The translations under genes and the position numbers were made by a program. The notes under the pieces are model-generated. The model was not told where the DNA came from, did not search any database, and was given only the letters and a program-made list of their open reading frames with translations. Positions 58,332 through 64,000 of a DNA stretch of 64,000 nt are shown here, piece by piece; the first letter of the stretch is position 1, and each line of letters starts with the position of its first letter. The stretch is from positions 275,537-339,536 of the forward strand of contig NZ_JALQDG010000021.1 of assembly GCF_023631325.1 (NCBI RefSeq), given 5' to 3'. Source of the stretch: Caballeronia sp. INDeC2. Its GTDB lineage: Bacteria > Pseudomonadota > Gammaproteobacteria > Burkholderiales > Burkholderiaceae.

Positions 58332-59852
58332 GGCGCGGCTCCGCGAGATGGGCGGCGCGCTGCGTTGGCGCCCACAGCACGACGGTGTCAACGAAGTCCG
58401 ATGTCGCGGAATGGAGAGGGCGTGCATCCCGGACAAAGCGGCTGCCGGGCGAGGAAGGTTGGCAGATAGCGGCCGCGTGAACGGAGGTTGCTGAAATGGC
58501 CATAGATAACATTTGCGAGTTGGAGATATATCGGTATATGTGCGAATGACGGCCGTTTAACGCGCAACACTGGTGGCGCAGACCCATACCCAGAAATATC
58601 AAAGCAAAGTAGCGTAGTTATTCTTGTACCGCCTTTTTCCGCTCGACTTGTACTCCGCATCGGTTCAGCTTGTACCGTACATCGCCTGCACTTGTAACCC
58701 GCATCGCTCTAACTTGTACTCCACATCGCTGTCCGGAAAATCAGGCAGAGAACGGCCGGCGGCGCATCGCATTATTGTGAGTTGATGGCTTGCATAGTCT
58801 TGATAGACTCAGTAATCAATGTAGCCGAGCTAGCAGGGCTTGGAACTCGCGAACCTCATTAACGCGTAGTTTTCGATGCCTCGTGAGCGCGCTGACACAA
58901 CTGACCCAAATCGGCTGTGTTCGGATTGCGCGACCTCGACAGACTGCCTGGCGAAATTGCCAGGCGTGACATGTTGCCTGCGGAAGTTAATGTCAAACGT
59001 CGTTCCTTGGCCAGCCAGTCGCACCGCACTTCAAGAATTTTTTTCTGCGGCTATGTTGTCGCGTCTGGGCAACCAGGCGTTCGAAGTGATTCTAGTTGGG
59101 TGTCTGCATCAGGAAAGCTCGCATCCTGCATCTGGCTGACCAGGGGGCGATGAGCACCGAAACGCCCGGAGTTGCACTCTAGCCCGGCGTGCCATACCTG
59201 CCCTTTGTTCCGCACAGCACCGGACGACAGTGCGACCGCCATTGGGTCGGGTGCTAGACACGCTGATGCATGACAGATTGGCGCCCGAGAACTCCGCAAT
59301 GTTGCCTACCATGAATCGGCCCATTAAATGGTCTACGAACAATGCGGTGGCGCTGGCGACGCGCTCCTGTGGAAAAACGAGACCGCGAAGCCGGAGAAGA
59401 TGGCGCGGGTTGAGCAGTTTCGTCCTCGCATGTGTCTCGAGGCGGTGCGGACGGTTGGAATAGCGTCTGGCGTTTCTGTTCCTGACCTACCCCGAGAAGT
59501 AGAAGGTACTCGTCGGCATCGCTGCCGGGTGGCAGAGGAAATTCTCAGCGACGACACGGACGATGCTGATGCAATCGCCGATGCCCTTCTTTTCAAAATC
59601 TCGAATGGAGAAGCCTTTGCTTCCGACCTCGCTGATGAGCATCACGGACATCGGCAATCGTGAGCTGAGCTACCAGGTCATCGAAGAGGCTGCGCGGATT
59701 TCGCGCGAAGGGTGGCTGGTCGTACAACAGGAGGGGAGTATCTGTTTGCGTCCGCCGCCGAGAAATCTTCTTCCCCGGTCTTCGCCTCTAATTTTATGAA
59801 GGTGCTCAAGGTCTTAAAAATGTATGCTGGCGGCAGCGCCCCGTCGGCAAGG
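58332..59852. other. 1.5-kb non-coding region upstream of trfA: candidate plasmid origin
   Basis: No convincing protein gene lies here; the open frames are short, overlapping and lack ribosome sites. It contains the iteron array (58623-58734), an A/T-rich patch at about 58500-58545 with ATATATCGGTATAT, an inverted repeat GCCTGGC / GCCAGGC at about 58947-58966, and a relaxed DnaA-box-like TGTGGAAAA at 59368-59376. Iterons beside an initiator gene and an A/T-rich element are the standard parts of a theta-type plasmid origin. Confidence 0.6.
58623..58734 (-). repeat. Iteron array for TrfA-like initiator (22-bp period)
   Basis: CTTGTA starts recur at 58623, 58647, 58669, 58691 and 58713. The last four are spaced exactly 22 bases apart. 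On the minus strand the unit reads CGATGCGGAGTACAAG, with CGATG and TACAAG conserved in all four; the first copy is degenerate. A spacing of about two helical turns matches IncP-type iterons, which bind TrfA on one DNA face. Confidence 0.85.
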
Positions 59853-60488
59853 CTACTGTCGTTGCTCAACAAAAGCCGCGGCACTGCGCAGTACAAGCTT
59901 TGCATCGCCACGCATGAGTGCCTGTAGCGGTGTCGAACTGCCGAGCGACGCGTTCGGGGTCGTAAAGTAGCTCCACTTGCTCCAGCCGGTGAGGTGACCC
60001 AGCCTTCTCGATACCTTCGCCAAACTCTTACGGTCCAGCTCATCGACCAGGAAGAACGCCGGATAGTAGGCGTCCCTCCCAATCTCAACGCTGAACAGGC
60101 GACGGGCGGCGAGGTCCTTGGCCAGCCTGTGCTCGGAGATGCCCGAGGCCGTGAGGAAGTCTGTTAAGTGCAGAAGCTTTCCCTTGGCGATAAGGGCGTA
60201 GCGTGCCGGCTTACCGCGCTTTGAACCGCGTTTGCCGCCATTCGATGCCGACTGCATTCGACCAGGAGTCGAGCTGACTTCGAGGTTCAAGGCCGTGGAC
60301 AGGCCAGCGATTCGCATGAGACGGATTTTGAAAAGCCTGCCCAGCTCTGCATCTGGAATCTCAAGAAGCGCAGCAGCGGCCGTGGGGTCGAACAAGACTG
60401 CTGCCACCGCGGCCATGTGTATAACCCGCAAGGCCCGGGCGTCGTGATGCGGACTATCTTCGCTTCCATCACTCGCCTTCCGTGCCAT
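59853..60488 (-). CDS. Hypothetical protein, MbcA/ParS-like C-terminus
   Basis: A 211-residue protein with AGGGAGA before the ATG. The N-terminal half is helical (IHMAAVAAVLFDPTAAAALLEIPDAELGRLFKIR). The C-terminal end, SRRLGHLTGWSKWSYFTTPNASLGSSTPLQALMRGDAKLVLRSAAAF, has the order (substrate-limiting TP-x2-AL-x2-GD) of MbcA/ParS/Xre-type antitoxin C-domains. No matching toxin gene is adjacent. Probably a small plasmid or island regulator; function unknown. Confidence 0.75.
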   Translation of the reverse strand: MARKASDGSEDSPHHDARALRVIHMAAVAAVLFDPTAAAALLEIPDAELGRLFKIRLMRIAGLSTALNLEVSSTPGRMQSASNGGKRGSKRGKPARYALIAKGKLLHLTDFLTASGISEHRLAKDLAARRLFSVEIGRDAYYPAFFLVDELDRKSLAKVSRRLGHLTGWSKWSYFTTPNASLGSSTPLQALMRGDAKLVLRSAAAFVEQRQ

Positions 60489-60509
60489 CTTTGCTTCTCC
60501 CTGGAAATG

Positions 60510-60779
60510 CTACTTCTTAACAGTCCATGTCTGATGCGCCAGGTTGAACTCGAGTGCGACCTGCTCGCCTTTGCCACCGGGCGTTGATGGCGGCGCCCAG
60601 ACTGTCGGAAGCACCGCTGCCGATAAATCGAGGTCGACTTTCAAAGGATAGTGCCGTAGAAGACTCGCAGCGACCGACTGTACAAGGCCGTGAATCGTAA
60701 CCTCGTCCGCGCGCGAAAGTATCTCCAGGAAATCGCGGGTACCGAGCACAGCTTTTGTTCGCTCAGCCGGCGTGGTCAT
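60510..60779 (-). CDS. BPSL0761-like small hypothetical protein
   Basis: An 89-residue protein, start chosen at 60779 where TGATG joins it to the upstream stop. The start MTTPAERTKAVLGTRDFLEIL and the middle LVQSVAASLLRHYPLKVDLDL match a small family common in Burkholderia genomes and known as BPSL0761-like; its role is not known. Confidence 0.75.
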   Translation of the reverse strand: MTTPAERTKAVLGTRDFLEILSRADEVTIHGLVQSVAASLLRHYPLKVDLDLSAAVLPTVWAPPSTPGGKGEQVALEFNLAHQTWTVKK

Positions 60780-61099
60780 CACGGCCTCTGCACTAGCGAC
60801 TCGGCCGTGACATCTGTGTAGGACGTGATGTCGTTGACCTTGCACCACCGTTCCCAGAGATACCGACCGTTCTCGGACCATCCACGAGGTCCAACGAGCT
60901 GATAGACGCGCCCAGACGACGTGACGCCGCGTAGTACGGCCGGGTCGAACTCTTGAATGGCGGTGCTGACACGACCGGTGAGGTTGCGCACATCGCAGCC
61001 CACGAAATGCCTGGAGCCAAGTTGCGTTTCTAGGATTTGCCAGTCGGAAATTGACATCTCAGGCTCAGCGCTCACATCCGCCACTCTCCAGACAGGCAT
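60779..61099 (-). CDS. Hypothetical protein, 106 residues
   Basis: No family recognised. GGAGG lies five bases before the ATG at 61099, a strong site. The protein is compact, with SDWQILETQLGSRHFVGCDVRNLTGRVSTAI and a segment RVYQLVGPRGWSENGRYLWERW. It is coupled to the BPSL0761-like gene by overlapping stop and start codons. An operator-like GCGTGTAAAAAC motif is found about 130 bases upstream. Confidence 0.72.
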   Translation of the reverse strand: MPVWRVADVSAEPEMSISDWQILETQLGSRHFVGCDVRNLTGRVSTAIQEFDPAVLRGVTSSGRVYQLVGPRGWSENGRYLWERWCKVNDITSYTDVTAESLVQRP

Positions 61100-61220
61100 G
61101 GTCACCTCCAGGTCTCAAGGCGCAGGGCGTTCCATCACGCAATATGATGCCGGTCCGCATTGCCGGAGCAGCCCGCGACGCACTCCGACAAGCAACGTGT
61201 CTCCACCGGCCACCGTCACC

Positions 61221-61236
61221 GTGCGTTTTTACACGC
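61221..61236. promoter_or_regulatory. GTGTAAA operator-like motif, copy 1
   Basis: GCGTGTAAAAACGCAC on the minus strand, near-palindromic, in the promoter of the 61099-60510 gene pair. Related copies are at 61853-61870 and 61999-62009. Confidence 0.45.
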
Positions 61237-61303
61237 GTTCCGCACAGGCGAAATATAGACTTGCCTTGAAGAAAATCAAGAAATTTTTGTCCGCGGCGCT
61301 GGC

Positions 61304-61834
61304 TTACCGACCCGACGCACCCGCGACGGCGGCGTCAATCATGTCTCGACTGTCGAGAAAGAAATGGAGGTCAGGGAATCGGCAGACCGTGGCACATTGA
61401 AGAAACAATGCAGTGGAAAGCGTTCCGTCCACTATTTGGCCCTTCAATGCCTCAGGGGCCGCTTGGACGCCGATTTCGGCCAGGCGCTGAGAAAGCAGGA
61501 TATGGTTCAGCCATGGCTGGGCTGCGAGTTCTGCCTGAATGACGTCGGCTGCGCACTTTTCCCAGCTCGTGCTGCTGCGCAGGAGAACACTCCATCGTTC
61601 GGGGTATTGGTTGTCCGAGGCGGCCAAGCTTTGAAGGAAGAAGGAAAAGCGGAAGGTGCCGCGCTGGATTTTGCCTTCCACAGAACGTGACGATTCGGAC
61701 AAGCCCATAGTATTCAACGCGTCGGCAAGCTGTGCGTAACTCACGTCGCGGCGCGCCAACGCGACCCGGATGGCGCGTGAGGCGAGTTTTGACCAGAGAG
61801 CCTCGACAGTCACAGGGTTCGCATGATTTCGCAT
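61304..61834 (-). CDS. Tandem DUF6471-like protein
   Basis: A 176-residue protein containing two DUF6471-like units: residues 10-80 (LWSKLASRAIRVALARRDVSYAQLADALNTMG) and 92-165 (KCAADVIQAELAAQPWLNHILLSQRLAEIGV). Each is followed by a K/GxIxxGTxxxxxFLQ segment. Each unit parallels the single-domain protein at 50798-51088. A probable helix-turn-helix DNA-binding protein, though no DNA target is known. A palindromic motif lies just upstream of the start. Confidence 0.78.
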   Translation of the reverse strand: MRNHANPVTVEALWSKLASRAIRVALARRDVSYAQLADALNTMGLSESSRSVEGKIQRGTFRFSFFLQSLAASDNQYPERWSVLLRSSTSWEKCAADVIQAELAAQPWLNHILLSQRLAEIGVQAAPEALKGQIVDGTLSTALFLQCATVCRFPDLHFFLDSRDMIDAAVAGASGR

Positions 61835-61852
61835 AGCCGTATACCATGAAAT

Positions 61853-61870
61853 GCGTGTAAAAACACACGC
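61853..61870. promoter_or_regulatory. GTGTAAA operator-like motif, copy 2
   Basis: GCGTGTAAAAACACACGC is a near-perfect palindrome located 19 bases before the tandem DUF6471 gene. A half-site TTTACACACGC is at 61999-62009. Confidence 0.55.
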
Positions 61871-62141
61871 GAGCGTCGATTGTGAATGTTGCAGTGACGT
61901 TCCGCAACCGGTGCGGCTGGACAGAATGCGGTGAGGACTGAAGCGATGCGCTCATCGCCATCAGCAAACGTATATCGGGCAACGCACCATTCGCCAAATT
62001 TACACACGCGCTGCTATACGCTACGGCGATTCATTGCAAAGCTTTGGCAGCCCCGTGCAATCTGACTCTGCCTCTTCTTGGCGCCCCATTTCAAGCGCCC
62101 ATCCCGCGGGCGACCGCCGTTCCAGCGCACGGTTTCGCAAT

Positions 62142-62546
62142 TCACCACTCGCCACCGCGTGACGCATTTGTTGCTGCGGGGAACGCGTCCCAAAGGCCTC
62201 GGACGCATCTCGAACGTCGCCACGCATAGGCATCGGCTTTGTCGAATTCGCTGCACCGCAGATACGCCGCGATGCAGGAGTCGAGCAGACGCTGGCCAAT
62301 GCTTTGGCCTGACTCCGTGATACCGCGCTCGGCCCATGCGAGCCTCTGTTCCCGACGAACGTACTTCACACGAAGCTCCGTAACCAGCAGAAAGCGGCAC
62401 GGGCCCGACAAGTCCGTCGAGCGGATGCAGGTGAGCGCGCCGACATCTCCGTCGCGTTCGGCCAGCGTCGCCATCGCGTGTTCGAGCAGCATCCACGGTG
62501 AGTCGTATGAGCGTCTGTTCCAGTCAACCAGAGCAAACATCGACAT
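62142..62546 (-). CDS. Hypothetical protein, uncharacterised
   Basis: No family recognised. The frame extends to 62576; I used the second ATG at 62546. The 134-residue product is helical, with SPWMLLEHAMATLAERDGD, LLVTELRVKYVRREQRLAWAERG and LLDSCIAAYLRCSEFDKADAYAWR. The last 25 residues lose protein character, while another minus frame (62021-62299) gains it, so a frameshift near 62210 is possible. Confidence 0.5.
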   Translation of the reverse strand: MSMFALVDWNRRSYDSPWMLLEHAMATLAERDGDVGALTCIRSTDLSGPCRFLLVTELRVKYVRREQRLAWAERGITESGQSIGQRLLDSCIAAYLRCSEFDKADAYAWRRSRCVRGLWDAFPAATNASRGGEW

Positions 62547-62667
62547 TAGCAGCGCAGGGTGCGACTGCAACGGCAAGGGTTTGCCAACGCCTGTAGCTTG
62601 GTCAAGTCCTCCTCAATTTTCCGCGATAGGGGCCGATATAACGGTTTTGCTCACAGTCGCCTAAGAG

Positions 62668-63366
62668 ATGTCGATTAAAGTCGTCTGCAAAGCTATTGCG
62701 AATGTATGGCATTTCGTATGGAATTGGCTCTTTCTAGCCGTTGCCAATCTTGCGGCGGCCGTCTACTGCTTATACGACACGATAGTGGGCGCGCGCCCGC
62801 CGAAGACGATTGCTTGCAACATCGACAATCCGCTGATGACGAACCTATATGGGATTCAGCGGATGAGCGAAACCGCTGCTCAGACCATGTCGGCCGTCCA
62901 TTCGATTGAGCACAATACCCCCGATTTAACTGCACCTTGGATAGTGGTCGTTCTAGCCGTCCTTTGGCTTGTAAAGACTGCTTTCGAAGAGTATAGAGAC
63001 GGATTGACCGTCGTGGTGACGTCCGCCTTAACCGCGCTATCAGTTATAGCTGCCGGTTGGGGTTTCATCGGCGGGGTAGCCGCGTCGCAAAAACTTGACG
63101 GAGCGGCTCGCCAGATAACTCAATCTATCGAGGAAATTAACGACCTGCAGTACGAGGCCCTAAAGGTGGCAGACGCTCAAGGGGAAAGTGCTGATACGCG
63201 CAAGGTTCGAGCATGCACCATTGCTTTGGACATGATGTCTGCAGAGCGGCTGCACTACTGCACATCGAATCTAAACATTTCCCGCTGTTTCCTCACCACC
63301 ACCGCAGATTCGGAAAAAAAAGCTGCGATTGAGGCTGAAACTAGGAAATGGCTGTTTCCCGAATAA
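62668..63366 (+). CDS. Hypothetical membrane protein
   Basis: A 232-residue protein with three predicted membrane helices at about 12-38 (VWHFVWNWLFLAVANLAAAVYCLY), 90-104 (WIVVVLAVLWLVKTA) and 113-138 (VVVTSALTALSVIAAGWGFIGGV). A soluble, mostly helical C-terminus follows, with cysteines at CTIALDMM, YCTSN and SRCF. No family recognised. It faces the partition gene end-to-end. Confidence 0.7.
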   Translation: MSIKVVCKAIANVWHFVWNWLFLAVANLAAAVYCLYDTIVGARPPKTIACNIDNPLMTNLYGIQRMSETAAQTMSAVHSIEHNTPDLTAPWIVVVLAVLWLVKTAFEEYRDGLTVVVTSALTALSVIAAGWGFIGGVAASQKLDGAARQITQSIEEINDLQYEALKVADAQGESADTRKVRACTIALDMMSAERLHYCTSNLNISRCFLTTTADSEKKAAIEAETRKWLFPE

Positions 63367-63460
63367 CAGAAAAATTACTGTTTGGCGCTCTCGCTGCTTA
63401 CGGACCTGGAGGGTATCGAAAGCGCGAGCTGAGGTGTCCAGCCTCAACATCGGGGCTCGG

Positions 63461-64000
63461 CTACAGTGCCGCGCTGAATTGCTGCTGGTCCAGTGAAATG
63501 GTTGCAATGATGGACTCGAACTCACTCATCAAGTCCGGATGGCGCTGGGCAATGTACTGGCGTGCCGATTCGTTTTCGAGGAGCTTAGCGAGATACCCTT
63601 TGGCGAGCACCAGATTGAGCACGTCCTGACCGTAATTCTGCTCCACCAGTTTGTATTGCCCTTGCAAGTTGCTCATTTCCCGCTCCATTTTTGCCATCTG
63701 CTCCGGGCTGACCCCGGTCAGTTTGCGCGGCTTTTTGCCCTCCACGAGAAGCCCCGCTGGCGTAGCAACCAGTAATGCCTCGGCGTACGCAACGGACACA
63801 TTGTTCGCAGCCACCATCAGCTCGACGCATTCAACTTGTCTCGTCGGCTTCATTTTGCGGATAGCGCGAACAAGTTCCGCCGAAAACTGGCGGTCGCCGA
63901 GAAGTTCGGCCGCTTCCGGGCATACGCCATCGAGGAGCGACATCTTCTTCATGATTTGGGATACGTCCACGGAAAGTGCTTTTGCCAACCGCTCCGGCGA
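63461..64000 (-). CDS. RepB-type plasmid partition protein, C-terminal part (cut by window edge)
   Basis: The frame is open to the last base of the window, so its N-terminus (the ParB nuclease-like and HTH domains) lies outside. The visible 179 residues match the RepB plasmid-partition C-terminal domain: LLDGVCPEAAELLGDRQFS, IRKMKPTRQVECVELMVAANNVSVAYAEALLVATP, LSPEQMAKMEREMSNLQGQYKLVEQNYGQDVLNLVLAKGYLAKLL-like order and RQYIAQRHPDLMSEF. With trfA this is a second plasmid hallmark in the same 7 kb. Confidence 0.88.
   Translation of the reverse strand, partial: SPERLAKALSVDVSQIMKKMSLLDGVCPEAAELLGDRQFSAELVRAIRKMKPTRQVECVELMVAANNVSVAYAEALLVATPAGLLVEGKKPRKLTGVSPEQMAKMEREMSNLQGQYKLVEQNYGQDVLNLVLAKGYLAKLLENESARQYIAQRHPDLMSEFESIIATISLDQQQFSAAL

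Noticed and set aside
59368..59376. TGTGGAAAA as a firm DnaA box of the plasmid origin
   Set aside because: One mismatch from consensus and more than 600 bases from the iterons; noted only as possible.
59328..59663. Open frame in the trfA upstream region
   Set aside because: No ribosome site or recognisable motif, and it overlaps other equally weak frames; left as part of the non-coding origin region.

Overview
The window is chromosomal DNA from a member of the Burkholderiaceae (Burkholderia, Paraburkholderia or Caballeronia type). It carries the replication-origin neighbourhood of the main chromosome, with the gene order mnmE, yidC, yidD, rnpA, rpmH, dnaA, dnaN, gyrB, and high-GC codon use throughout. 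Accessory DNA lies on both sides of this core block.

Left accessory segment (1 to about 6985): a cytosine-C5 DNA methyltransferase (cut by the window edge), a UvrD-type helicase fused to an iron-sulphur PD-(D/E)XK nuclease, a Vsr nickase and an HNH endonuclease with a possible SRA-like N-terminus. These look like restriction or anti-phage cargo. A tyrosine recombinase follows, lying against a 3' fragment of a tRNA gene (tRNA-Ala, anticodon CGC by my fold). That fragment marks the right junction of a tRNA-inserted island. The recombinase has lost its catalytic C-terminus to an unrelated sequence, so the island may be stranded.

Core segment (7031 to 22521): a VOC protein, yaeQ, a small exported protein, a LysE-type exporter with an NTF2-like protein, a sensor histidine kinase, mnmE, a small HTH regulator, then yidC-yidD-rnpA-rpmH divergent from dnaA-dnaN-gyrB. 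The rpmH-dnaA gap holds a perfect DnaA box.

Defence island (22522 to about 50421): it starts immediately after gyrB. First comes a BREX operon on the minus strand: WYL regulator (brxR-like), ribbon-helix-helix regulator, brxA, brxB, brxC, pglX, three extra genes (C2H2 zinc-finger protein, coiled-coil protein, Hsp70/DnaK-like ATPase), pglZ, brxL. This is type-1 BREX order with a three-gene chaperone-like insertion between pglX and pglZ. Divergent from brxR are two Pycsar-like (cyclic-pyrimidine signalling) systems in tandem. The first is a two-domain cyclase, an E2-like cysteine-rich protein and a cyclic-nucleotide-gated TIR effector. The second is a single-domain cyclase with a membrane PycTM-like effector. 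A phospholipase D-like protein and an unrecognised 579-residue partner form a further two-gene unit.

Mobile and plasmid-like segment (about 50.8 to 64 kb): a DUF6471-like protein, a Tn7-like tnsA-tnsB-tnsC-tniQ operon whose genes overlap by four bases each, and a TrfA-family plasmid replication initiator with upstream 22-bp-spaced iterons. Small unknown plasmid or island genes follow, then the C-terminal part of a RepB-type partition protein running off the right edge. Together these suggest an integrated plasmid or integrative element carrying a Tn7-like transposition module beside the defence genes.
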